A DNA stretch of 64,000 bases from the IMG/VR virus record IMGVR_UViG_3300020180_000010, positions 1-64,000 of that record. One strand, 5' to 3'. Of this stretch, positions 7,485 to 14,842 are shown one piece after another. The notes under the pieces were generated by a model that was not told the DNA's origin, made no database searches, and worked only from the letters and a program-made list of their open reading frames with translations. Numbering within the stretch: the first letter of the stretch is position 1; each line of letters starts with the position of its first letter. The translations under genes and the position numbers were made by a program. The stretch is from a virus.

Positions 7485-8956
7485 TAGCTTACCGTTATTG
7501 TGAATGTAGATGTGAGTAAATTATCTGATCGCCATACATCGTAACTCCTAGTTACACCGTTTCTAGTTATCTGCACTGTTGTGGTGAGGGTGAACGGGAT
7601 AACGAATCCTGTGATCGCATCCTTTATCAATACAGTGCCGGAATTATATTGAGAATGCGAAGGCCAGAGAAAATTTACATATTGAGTCGCAGGACTGAAA
7701 GTCCTTGTCTGACCCCTACCGGTTTGTAATGAATCGCTGAATCCAGATTGCAACGTAACATTAAACACATCTGTACCACTAACGATAGAAGTACTCTTTA
7801 CTCCATAGTAAACATCACTCGTCCATTGTATTGTCCAGGAAGCATTCCTGGTGAATGGAGTACTGAAAGCACTAAGAGTAGCCGTGACGGTTGGATCCGC
7901 GCCTTCTGCCGAAGGATACTGTGTGCCGTTTCGTTTTATTGATCCGGCGAGTGTCGCCGCGGTATACGCGGAAGGAGTGACGCTCCACGAACCAGGGCCG
8001 ATATCTCCCGGATCAGTAGATCCGCCGTAAGTATTGGCAGCACTGGCTGTGGTGGGCGGGCCCGAAACATATGCGGCGGTGGCGGTGATCCCGGTAACAG
8101 TATCGCCTCTCCTATAAAGGAGAGTTCCGCCATCTGGAGATGATTTTCCCCAGGAAGTAATAGCAAAATCAGGATCAATATCAGCTTGTCTGAGACGTCT
8201 TGATCGGCGGTTCGATGCCGGGTCCTCTACTATTACGGCTCCAGCTATAGCGGCTCGGCCCGGGACCATTATTTCTATCGAGATGGCAGTCACGCCTACT
8301 ACGACGGTTCCGATGCTAGTATAATTTAGAAGTGCCCCGGCGTTAATGGTTCCTTCGGATACCGATACAAAGAAACCAGGAGTAAAATCAGTCGGAATGG
8401 AAAGGTCAGGGGTTCGGGTCCAGGCTCCTGAGGAGGCTATCCAGATTCCATTTTCTGCCGGAAGGGTTTGATTCATCGCCACGACCCTGTCACCCGTTAC
8501 CGTAGTGACGGAATCAACCGTAACGAGACCAGAAAGGCTTAGATTTGTAGTAGATGCGAGTCTTGCTATGTTTTTAACAGCAGTATAGTTATCCTGGGGA
8601 CCCCAGGCAGACCCATCCCAACTTAATGATTGGCCAATTATTGGCAAAGTATCCAGAACAGGTCTTCCCTGCAACCCTACAACAATTTGATTTATGGTAT
8701 TACCGTTTAAATCAGTACCGGGAGTAAAAAAACTACCAGTTCCGCCGGTTGCGATAGTTATGAACTGTTCTATATGATCTAGCCTGTTTCGAACAGTCGA
8801 GTATACAGAACTTGGTTTTACGCCTAATTCTGCTTCCACCGCCACGATAGCATCACGCAGAACATTTACTAATGCCGCGTCGACTGAACTAACCAGATTA
8901 ACTACATCTGGTAAAGATGCCGATGAATCAATGCCGTTGGGATAGATAGTGCTCAA
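7484..8956 (-). CDS. tail fibre protein, cassette 1 first gene
   Basis: The N-terminal domain carries ELGVKPSSVYSTVRNRLD, identical to the product of 31061-32332. Both continue with an NQIVVGLQxRPV segment and a GQSLSWxGxAW segment. About residues 130-230 form a module widespread in phage fibres (GDRVVAMNQTLPAENGIWIA, AWTRTPDLS, GFFVSVSEGTINAGALL). The C-terminal half again parallels its paralogue (RQADIDPDFAI, SGPPTTA, YGGS, ending in VWRSDNLLTSTFTITVS). The pair shows duplication followed by module gain. Confidence 0.85.
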   Translation of the reverse strand: MSTIYPNGIDSSASLPDVVNLVSSVDAALVNVLRDAIVAVEAELGVKPSSVYSTVRNRLDHIEQFITIATGGTGSFFTPGTDLNGNTINQIVVGLQGRPVLDTLPIIGQSLSWDGSAWGPQDNYTAVKNIARLASTTNLSLSGLVTVDSVTTVTGDRVVAMNQTLPAENGIWIASSGAWTRTPDLSIPTDFTPGFFVSVSEGTINAGALLNYTSIGTVVVGVTAISIEIMVPGRAAIAGAVIVEDPASNRRSRRLRQADIDPDFAITSWGKSSPDGGTLLYRRGDTVTGITATAAYVSGPPTTASAANTYGGSTDPGDIGPGSWSVTPSAYTAATLAGSIKRNGTQYPSAEGADPTVTATLSAFSTPFTRNASWTIQWTSDVYYGVKSTSIVSGTDVFNVTLQSGFSDSLQTGRGQTRTFSPATQYVNFLWPSHSQYNSGTVLIKDAITGFVIPFTLTTTVQITRNGVTRSYDVWRSDNLLTSTFTITVS

Positions 8957-8992
8957 TTCATTATTATTTTAAATTATGCCTGTATAACATAA

Positions 8993-9769
8993 TCAAAACA
9001 ATAGATCCGGAACGCGTGTCGGTACCCAAATATCATGAGTTGTATCCCAATCTATATAACTACTGTCGACCCAAACGTGGCCATTATTAGCCCAGGTCGA
9101 CCCCCAAGAATTTCTAATCCAGTATTGCCGTGTACCGTTTGTATGCCGGTATCCAGTAATGATCATTGCGTGAAGGCCATCATAATGGTCTGGTCTTGAA
9201 AAGACTTGATTCGGAAAGGCATTTTGAAAAGACTTTCCGACTCCAGTTGCAAAAACAACCGGATGTTGTGCTGAAAGAGCCGTTTCGATATCATTCAGTC
9301 TATCATTGCCGTTTGAGTCGATTCGGTAAAAATCCTCAATAGTATTATCATTGGCAGTTTTATAAGCAGATAAAGAAGGTTGAACAAATACCTTCATCGG
9401 GTCATATGGCCACGCGTCCTCTGGACATATCCCGAGACGTTTTAATGAATCGAATGCATTATGAATGTATGTTCCGTTATCTTGATCAGTTTGCTTATTG
9501 TACATCCTAGAATTCCAATATAGAAACATCCTGGAAAGCTGAACAACTGGCCTTCCTTCCAGTCCTAACAGGATCTCCAACGCGTCACTCGTTGCGTTAC
9601 AAACACAACTACCAATCTGATACTGATTACTAATTGGTGTCGATTCATTCAGAATGACTTCATTCTGAACCGTTGCTCCGGCTTGTTTTAATAATGGTGA
9701 CGATATACTTTTGAATGACTTATATGTAAGTCCGGGTGGGGAAGGCAGATATCCTGATGTTTTAAACAT
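8993..9769 (-). CDS. papain-like (C1A-type) cysteine peptidase
   Basis: A cysteine protease of the papain clan. The oxyanion-hole Gln and nucleophile sit in NQYQIGSCVCNATSDA (papain has Q-G-x-C-G-S-C-W). The catalytic His is in GLHAMIITGY and the Asn in WIRNSWGSTWANNGHVWV, which is very close to the papain NSWG motif. It has 258 residues with no signal peptide and no long inhibitory propeptide. It sits between fibre cassette 1 and a lipoprotein gene, both on the same strand. Papain-type enzymes are uncommon in phages; it could process virion proteins or act on host proteins. Confidence 0.88.
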   Translation of the reverse strand: MFKTSGYLPSPPGLTYKSFKSISSPLLKQAGATVQNEVILNESTPISNQYQIGSCVCNATSDALEILLGLEGRPVVQLSRMFLYWNSRMYNKQTDQDNGTYIHNAFDSLKRLGICPEDAWPYDPMKVFVQPSLSAYKTANDNTIEDFYRIDSNGNDRLNDIETALSAQHPVVFATGVGKSFQNAFPNQVFSRPDHYDGLHAMIITGYRHTNGTRQYWIRNSWGSTWANNGHVWVDSSYIDWDTTHDIWVPTRVPDLLF

Positions 9770-9774
9770 TTATT

Positions 9775-10104
9775 TTATTTCTTGTAATTAGATGAATAGG
9801 CGGGGCAAATACCAGTCGTGGTGACGGTATCGATTTGATCGCAATTAGTTATGATGGATAAACATTTTGGATAAACAGAAACTCCATTATCTTGGGTTTC
9901 GCGACAAAATTGCGCAAAAGACTTTCCACGTTTTGTCGGGTTGCCCAGCTCACAACGTAGATCATTAAGGTTCTTTTGTGCTGCTTCGCAATATTCCTGA
10001 TCCCGCACGATCGGCGTCGGGATAGGTCCGATAGGGCTGGAATTATTATGATTGCCAGCGCAATTAGGAAGTAATATTAAAAACAATAAAATTCTACATA
10101 TCAT
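9775..10104 (-). CDS. putative lipoprotein, 109 aa
   Basis: The open frame extends to 10248, but the ATG at 10104 gives a proper lipoprotein signal, MICRILLFLILLPNC, with lipobox L-P-N-C. AGGG lies 6 bases upstream. The longer start would also overlap the broken plus-strand gene. The mature part begins AGNHNNSSPIGPIPTP (a flexible linker) and holds about six cysteines, suggesting a disulphide-bonded envelope protein. It lies 5 bases upstream of the papain-like protease gene, so the two are probably co-expressed. Function unknown. Confidence 0.72.
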   Translation of the reverse strand: MICRILLFLILLPNCAGNHNNSSPIGPIPTPIVRDQEYCEAAQKNLNDLRCELGNPTKRGKSFAQFCRETQDNGVSVYPKCLSIITNCDQIDTVTTTGICPAYSSNYKK

Positions 10105-10216
10105 CCGACACCCTAACTCTATAGAATAAAAATCATATTTTATCTTTTGAATGAATTGTCGAGAAGAATACCCTACGGCCAAGGCATTTGGAATGAAATC
10201 GTAGAATTCAGGAGAA

Positions 10217-10470
10217 TTGTACAGAACCGGCATCACAACAGGCTCCAAGCCTGTATTGGGAGGAGTATATAGTTTTTACGAAACTCATGGCCTTCCTTTG
10301 GACATATTGGTTGGGTTCCGGATTGGCTAGATATTTATGTCCAAGCCAAACAAGCTGGAATGAAACATAAAAGAATTGTTTCAAAAATGGAAGAAGCCAT
10401 ACAAGACTCTTTCGGAGCCGTGACTGCACAACACGTTACATTGGTTTTAAACGAGAAATTCGGAGAATAG
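10217..10470 (+). pseudogene. frameshifted remnant of a small phage gene
   Basis: Two overlapping plus frames read like one protein. Frame A, from about 10217, gives GVYSFYETHGLPLDIL and then stops at 10328-10330. Frame B (-1 relative to A) continues from about 10315 as VPDWLDIYVQAKQAG, then KRIVSKMEEAIQDSFG, and ends ...LNEKFGE with TAG at 10468-10470, two bases before the VWA gene. From memory, intact phage relatives have about ten more residues between the LPLD and PDW parts, so a small deletion with loss of frame is likely. No good start codon is visible: TTG 10217 has a Shine-Dalgarno only 1 base away. Confidence 0.5.
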
Positions 10471-10471
10471 A

Positions 10472-11167
10472 ATGAAAGAAAACTTTACGTCAATCAATGT
10501 AGTTTTGGACCGTAGCGGTTCTATGAAAGAACTCGCGAACGATACCATCGGTAGTTTTAATGCCCTTCTGAAAGATCAGAAGGAATTACCATATGAAGCG
10601 GTATTTACGCTCTGTACCTTTAATACCGATTATCATTTGGTACATGATTCGGTTCCACTGAAAGATATCCCGGATCTTGATGATAAATCATATCGTTGTA
10701 GTGGCGGGACATCCCTGTTGGATGCTGTCGGAGCGACCATCACATCCGTAGGTAATAAATTAGCGCGGATGCCGGAATCGGATCGCCCGAGCAAAGTTAT
10801 CTTCCTAATCATTACGGATGGTGAAGAGAATTCGAGCCATGAATTTACGAAAGAACAAGTATCCAGTATGGTTCAGCATCAGCGGGACCATTATAAGTGG
10901 GAATTTGTTTTCATGGGTGCGAACATCGATGCGTTCAAAAATGGGACTTCGTTGGGAGTAGATAGTCGCAATACAATGAATTATTCCGCCACGTCAGTCG
11001 GAACGAAGGGTCTTTACGGACAGGTATCAAATTCTCTTAGAAGCTATAGAGGCGGAAATAGCGGGCCTCAGGTTGATTTCTTTAATCAACCAGAAGAAAA
11101 CAAGACTGATTCTAAAGATCTTAATGTAGTTCCGAGCAAAAATCCTCAGGATCAGAATAATAACTGA
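10472..11167 (+). CDS. von Willebrand factor A (VWA) domain protein
   Basis: VWA domains bind a metal through a MIDAS site and mediate protein-protein contacts. The site is complete: DRSGSM (Asp13, Ser15, Ser17), the Thr in CSGGTSLLDA (about residue 81), and the Asp in IITDGEENSS (about residue 115). The C-terminal tail after about residue 195 is polar and disordered, ending QDQNNN. 231 residues. GGAGAA just upstream serves as RBS, and the gene adjoins the GMP-reductase-like gene with no gap. Its partner is unknown. Confidence 0.88.
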   Translation: MKENFTSINVVLDRSGSMKELANDTIGSFNALLKDQKELPYEAVFTLCTFNTDYHLVHDSVPLKDIPDLDDKSYRCSGGTSLLDAVGATITSVGNKLARMPESDRPSKVIFLIITDGEENSSHEFTKEQVSSMVQHQRDHYKWEFVFMGANIDAFKNGTSLGVDSRNTMNYSATSVGTKGLYGQVSNSLRSYRGGNSGPQVDFFNQPEENKTDSKDLNVVPSKNPQDQNNN

Positions 11168-12208
11168 ATGATCATTGCGAAGAAGGGTCTGGTGTTTGAT
11201 GACGTGCTGTTTATTCCGAAGCACTCAAAAATCAGATCAAGAAGCCAAGTTGACCTGACTGTCAGGTTAAAACAGTTTAGATTCGCCACGCCCATCATAC
11301 CTGCGAACATGGTATCGATCATGGGTCCGGATATGATTGAGTTTCTATACAAAAATCATAGCATGGCGTTGATGCACCGATTCTCATCATTTGAAGACCA
11401 ATTGACAATGGTAGAGTCGATGGCACAGAAATACCAGGATATCATGATGTATCTTGGTGTTTCGCTGGGTGTTCAGGAGCATGATAAAAAGGCCGCGAGA
11501 CAGTTTTTCCTATCCGGAGTCCGGATATTTTGCATTGATATCGCGCATGGAGACTCCGAACATTGCATCGAGATGTGTAGATTCGTAAAGAAAAATTATC
11601 CCGATACATTGTTGATTGCGGGAAACATCGCCACGGCCGGGGGTGCGGCACGCCTGTGGAAAGCTGGCGCGGATGTAGTGAAGTGCGGCATCGGAAATGG
11701 TGCCAGTTGTAGTACGAGGATCGAGACTGGTAATGGGTTTCCTCAGATGAGCGCCATTTCCAATGTTGCGGAAGAGAAGGCGAAGCAGGAAGAAAAGTTA
11801 AAAAGAAAACTATATTTTATTGCTGATGGTGGGATCCGGTCAGCCGGGGATGCTGCGAAAGCTTTGGCATTTGCAGATATGGTGATGATTGGTGGGATGT
11901 TTGCTGGAACGGATCAGGCAAACGGGGATACAGTACAACATAACGGAAAAACTCATAAACGTTATGAAGGCTCGTCTACCCATAAGGACAAACATATAGA
12001 GGGGGTGAAGGGATTTGTGGAGTACCGAGGGTCCGCACAAACAATTTTAGATAAATTGACTCAAGGGATCAGATCTTCATGTTCTTATCAAGGAGTATCG
12101 AATCTTGATGATTTCAAAAAGAATCCTGAATTTGTACAGATGACATCGGCAGGATTGGTGGAATCGCATCCACATTCAGTAAAAGTTGTATTCGGTACGG
12201 ATGTTTAA
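11168..12208 (+). CDS. guaC: GMP reductase / IMP dehydrogenase family enzyme
   Basis: A (beta/alpha)8 enzyme acting on purine nucleotides; GMP reductase converts GMP to IMP with NADPH. The 346 residues without CBS domains match GMP reductase (E. coli 347) rather than IMPDH. FDDVLFIP at the N-terminus, PANM (GMPR-like; IMPDH usually has S-A-A-M-D), AGNIATAGGAA, and the catalytic loop GIGNGASCSTR with Cys about 181 are all present. Then come IADGGIRSAGDAAKAL and GGMFAGTD. The loop differs from the usual G-P-G-S-x-C-T-T-R. It could alternatively be an IMPDH-like enzyme feeding guanine nucleotide or base-modification chemistry. Confidence 0.8.
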   Translation: MIIAKKGLVFDDVLFIPKHSKIRSRSQVDLTVRLKQFRFATPIIPANMVSIMGPDMIEFLYKNHSMALMHRFSSFEDQLTMVESMAQKYQDIMMYLGVSLGVQEHDKKAARQFFLSGVRIFCIDIAHGDSEHCIEMCRFVKKNYPDTLLIAGNIATAGGAARLWKAGADVVKCGIGNGASCSTRIETGNGFPQMSAISNVAEEKAKQEEKLKRKLYFIADGGIRSAGDAAKALAFADMVMIGGMFAGTDQANGDTVQHNGKTHKRYEGSSTHKDKHIEGVKGFVEYRGSAQTILDKLTQGIRSSCSYQGVSNLDDFKKNPEFVQMTSAGLVESHPHSVKVVFGTDV

Positions 12209-12214
12209 TGCCTC

Positions 12215-12385
12215 ATGCGTACTTATTATCTTATATGTTCTACAATAATATTTTGTCTTTGCAGTTATAACAACCTATTCGTTTATATGTACCATGGAGA
12301 CGTGGCTCCGTTTTTGGTATCGGTTTTTGCATTAGCATTTACGTTGGTTTTATTAGTATTTTTGGATGACGCGACGGAAGAATAG
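12215..12385 (+). CDS. small membrane protein, 56 aa
   Basis: The stretch between guaC and the next gene encodes MRTYYLICSTIIFCLCSY, then a short loop (YMYHGDV), then a second hydrophobic helix (PFLVSVFALAFTLVLLVFL), ending DDATEE. It is a two-pass membrane protein with an acidic tail. It starts 6 bases after the guaC stop and ends 9 bases before the next ATG, which fits the tight operon spacing here. No family recognised. Confidence 0.6.
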   Translation: MRTYYLICSTIIFCLCSYNNLFVYMYHGDVAPFLVSVFALAFTLVLLVFLDDATEE

Positions 12386-12394
12386 AGCGGGGAT

Positions 12395-12817
12395 ATGAAC
12401 ATGATGGGTAATTATGTTATTCGTTTCAGTGACGGAACTTATTATAAATGGGCAGATCCGTATGGAGACGATAATAGTACTGATGATTTAAAACTGACTG
12501 CGAGGTTTGACTTGAAACGTGCTCAGGGATTCGCGGATACTTTTTACGGAGCCTCCAATGAAGGGGAATACAAAATTGTGAAGATTCGGAAAGTAAAAAC
12601 GAAACAAATAACTTTCCAAGCCTACTACCCTACAGGTAAATATGGAGTTTGGTGCGAGAGTAGGAGGAAATGCCATCAAAATGAAAATTCTTGGTTACTA
12701 TCATCCGACACTTCATTTTCAGGCACTTACGACGAAGCTGTAAAGAGGGCCGATGAAATGTGTCGCAGTAATAAATTTTTTCATTATTACGCCAAACCTC
12801 TTGAGTCGTTTCTATGA
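12395..12817 (+). CDS. hypothetical protein, 140 aa
   Basis: Unrecognised soluble protein. It begins MNMMGNYVIRFSDGTYYKW, has a basic segment (KIVKIRKVKTKQ) and ends ...YAKPLESFL. A gcgggg stretch precedes the ATG. The stop overlaps the start of the SET-domain gene by 4 bases, so the two are probably co-translated. Confidence 0.72.
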   Translation: MNMMGNYVIRFSDGTYYKWADPYGDDNSTDDLKLTARFDLKRAQGFADTFYGASNEGEYKIVKIRKVKTKQITFQAYYPTGKYGVWCESRRKCHQNENSWLLSSDTSFSGTYDEAVKRADEMCRSNKFFHYYAKPLESFL

Positions 12818-13215
12818 AGAAATATAAACCTACAAAAGTTACGACTGCTCTTTTAGAGACTCATAACCGTTTCAATATACGAGTCAGTCGTTGCCGTTAT
12901 GGCAGGGGAGTATTTGCAGGACAGGATTTTCAAAAAGGTGAATTGATAGAAGTGTGCCCGATGTTGATCGTGGATGATTACAGCGCAACCATGGCGTGGG
13001 TAGCCGGGCAATCAGATTTTGAAAGATATTTTTTTGATTTTGACGGAGTTTTTGGGATCGCACTCGGATACGGCTCACTATATAATCATTCCAAAACTCC
13101 AAATGCTCTATATATTGATAATTCGAAGGGAAATGAATTGATTATTTATGCAAGCAAAAATATCAAAAAGGGATATCAGGTATTTATTGATTACGGTTAC
13201 GAACCAAAGAAATAA
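12814..13215 (+). CDS. SET-domain protein (putative lysine methyltransferase)
   Basis: SET domains transfer methyl groups from S-adenosylmethionine to lysine. The core signatures are visible: YGRGVFAGQDFQKGELIE at the N-terminus, GYGSLYNHSKTPNA (the S-L-x-N-H-S-x-x-P-N-A pseudoknot motif), and YASKNIKKGYQVFIDYGYE (K-G-x-E/Q-x-x-x-D-Y-G). At 133 residues it is a minimal SET domain with no post-SET cysteines. Phage SET proteins are uncommon; possible targets are a host ribosomal or nucleoid protein or a phage protein (inference). Confidence 0.88.
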   Translation: MKKYKPTKVTTALLETHNRFNIRVSRCRYGRGVFAGQDFQKGELIEVCPMLIVDDYSATMAWVAGQSDFERYFFDFDGVFGIALGYGSLYNHSKTPNALYIDNSKGNELIIYASKNIKKGYQVFIDYGYEPKK

Positions 13216-13234
13216 TATTTTGCTATAAAATTAA

Positions 13235-13474
13235 ATGGTTCGGATCCAAAAGAATCGCAACAGAAGTAAAATCGAGACTGTATTTCCGATAATTGATTGG
13301 TATTTTGAAAACGGCAACGATATGATACTGTTCTGGATACCCGACACAACAATCAATATAAATCAACTGTACTCTATATCTAGATTATTTGCCAATAGCT
13401 ACTTAGAAATAGACGATATAGCGAATAGATCTGGATTTCAGATCAGAATTGAAACGAGAGCATCAGATGATTAA
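13235..13474 (+). CDS. hypothetical protein, 79 aa
   Basis: Small protein starting MVRIQKNRNRSK (basic) followed by beta-like and helical segments (NGNDMILFWIPDTTINI; NQLYSISRLFANSYLEID). Not recognised. The gene lies between the SET-domain gene and a small membrane-protein gene that overlaps its end. Confidence 0.65.
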   Translation: MVRIQKNRNRSKIETVFPIIDWYFENGNDMILFWIPDTTININQLYSISRLFANSYLEIDDIANRSGFQIRIETRASDD

Positions 13475-13640
13475 AATGAAACCCTATGATGTTTTGGCGT
13501 TGTATTTATTTTTGGCATTTTTATCTTTTGCGGTATTTACAGATAGTTGGTGGCCCGTGATCGGAACCGTTATAGGGTTCGGCCTCGGCACTTTAATTAG
13601 TTATCGACATAATAAAAGCTCAGAAGAACCTCCAAAATAA
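13467..13640 (+). CDS. small two-helix membrane protein, about 57 aa
   Basis: Two hydrophobic segments, YDVLALYLFLAFLSFAVF and WWPVIGTVIGFGLGTLI, with a polar tail (YRHNKSSEEPPK). The frame is open from 13449, but the ATG at 13467 has GAGAG 6 bases upstream and a smaller overlap; ATG 13476, one base past the previous stop, is also possible. The stop overlaps the thyA start (TAATG). Confidence 0.65.
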   Translation: MIKMKPYDVLALYLFLAFLSFAVFTDSWWPVIGTVIGFGLGTLISYRHNKSSEEPPK

Positions 13641-14494
13641 TGTATGTTCTGCAAGATTTTGATGATAGTTTAGAGCGGATTATTAATCATGGCATTAGAA
13701 AACCCAACCGAACCGGTATCGATACCGTAAGTTCGTTTGGCCTACATTGTAGGTACATGATAGGTGACGCTTTCCCTATACCGACTAAACGTAGAACTGT
13801 TTATAAATCTATTTTTGCCGAATTGCTATGGATGATATCGGGTTCGACAGATGTCAATGACCTTGAAAAAATGGGAAGCAGAATCTGGACTGCTTGGCGC
13901 GATTCTGAATTTGAAAAGAGAAACGGTTACGATGCAGGTGAACTAGGCCCGATCTATGGCTGGAGTTTTCGCCATTTTGGTGCTCCGTATTCCTCACGAA
14001 AAGGACCCGCTGGAGGTGCGGACCAGGTTCAATACATAATTGATGAATTGAATCGAGACAGATTCTCCCGAAGAGCCCTGATAAATCTTTGGGATCCGAA
14101 CGTCATGACGACAGATCAGGTAAAACTTCCGACTTGTCATTATAGCTTTCAGGTTCTACTGGATACTCAGGATCGTTTAACCGGAATCCTGACTCAACGT
14201 TCAGGTGATTGGTTGCCAGGAGTCAGTGCAAATATCTATTTCTATTCGGCTCTCATGTACATGTTTGCGCAACAATTAAACGCAACTCCGTATGAACTGA
14301 TTCATAATGTCGCGGATGCACATGTATATGTTAATCAATTTGATGCGGCGAGAGAATATCTATCGAGACCCGCAATCGATTCACCAAAATTAATACTTAA
14401 TAAAGCAAAATCGATATTTGATTACAAACTAGAAGATTTTGTTATCCAGGATTATTTCCCTGGAGAAAAAATTACAGTTCCGGTGGCGGTTTAA
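13640..14494 (+). CDS. thyA: thymidylate synthase
   Basis: Methylates dUMP to dTMP using 5,10-methylene-tetrahydrofolate. Family features: RTGIDTVSSFG near the N-terminus, ELLWMISGSTD, ELGPIYGWSFRHFG, the nucleophile Cys about 166 in LPTCHYSFQV, QRSGDWLPGVSANIYFYS with the dUMP-binding Asn kept (dCMP hydroxymethylases carry Asp there), and NVADAHVYVNQ. The 284 residues compare with 264 in E. coli. The dihydrofolate it produces would be recycled by the DHFR at 18292, and dUMP comes from dut and the dCMP deaminase. The stop overlaps the next ATG. Confidence 0.95.
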   Translation: MYVLQDFDDSLERIINHGIRKPNRTGIDTVSSFGLHCRYMIGDAFPIPTKRRTVYKSIFAELLWMISGSTDVNDLEKMGSRIWTAWRDSEFEKRNGYDAGELGPIYGWSFRHFGAPYSSRKGPAGGADQVQYIIDELNRDRFSRRALINLWDPNVMTTDQVKLPTCHYSFQVLLDTQDRLTGILTQRSGDWLPGVSANIYFYSALMYMFAQQLNATPYELIHNVADAHVYVNQFDAAREYLSRPAIDSPKLILNKAKSIFDYKLEDFVIQDYFPGEKITVPVAV

Positions 14495-14760
14495 TGAAAA
14501 GTAAATCTGTTTATGTGAACGGCCTTTTAAGACGAAAAGGATCTCAACCTTATCATGACTATAGCGAAGTGGATGGAGAAATAATTTTTCGATTTAAAAT
14601 AAAAAGATCAGATGAGGTTACGTTTCATCATTACCGAGACGGTATTCTTCATTATGAAGAAATTATAGATGTGTACGATACTCCGCCCGGCACTCCTATC
14701 AGAATTGCGAATCGTTACGTTAATAATCATGTAGATGATAAATTAATGAATTTAATATAA
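14494..14760 (+). CDS. hypothetical protein, 88 aa
   Basis: Small basic-to-neutral protein (MKSKSVYVNGLLRRKG...; EIIFRFKIKRSDEVTFHHYR) ending MNLI. The strand pattern suggests a small beta domain. It overlaps the thyA stop by one base (TAATG). Not recognised. Confidence 0.68.
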   Translation: MKSKSVYVNGLLRRKGSQPYHDYSEVDGEIIFRFKIKRSDEVTFHHYRDGILHYEEIIDVYDTPPGTPIRIANRYVNNHVDDKLMNLI

Positions 14761-14798
14761 CGGAGAAACAAGACGTAGGTATTATGATATATTGGTAC

Positions 14799-14817
14799 GG
14801 AACCCAGAGAGGGTTCT
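14799..14817 (+). promoter_or_regulatory. hairpin in the leader of nadM-Nudix
   Basis: The sequence ggaaccc-agaga-gggttct forms a perfect 6-bp stem (7 with a terminal G-U) closing a 5-base loop. It lies 25 bases before the ATG at 14843, and the RBS ACGGAGAGT lies between them. No U-run follows, so it is not a standard terminator. The nadV leader has a hairpin of the same shape with the same CCC-AG-N-GA-GGG core at 15893-15911. It may control translation or stability of the NAD salvage mRNAs (inference). Confidence 0.5.
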
Positions 14818-14842
14818 ATAATTGGCACACGGAGAGTGTATT

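Noticed and set aside
10105-10248. Long N-terminal extension of the lipoprotein gene
   Set aside because: The start at 10104 gives a clean lipobox signal; the extension overlaps the plus-strand remnant and has no sensible domain.
10208-10429. Minus-strand 73-codon frame overlapping the broken gene
   Set aside because: It reads as low-sense protein, and the plus-strand frames here look far more like a real gene product.
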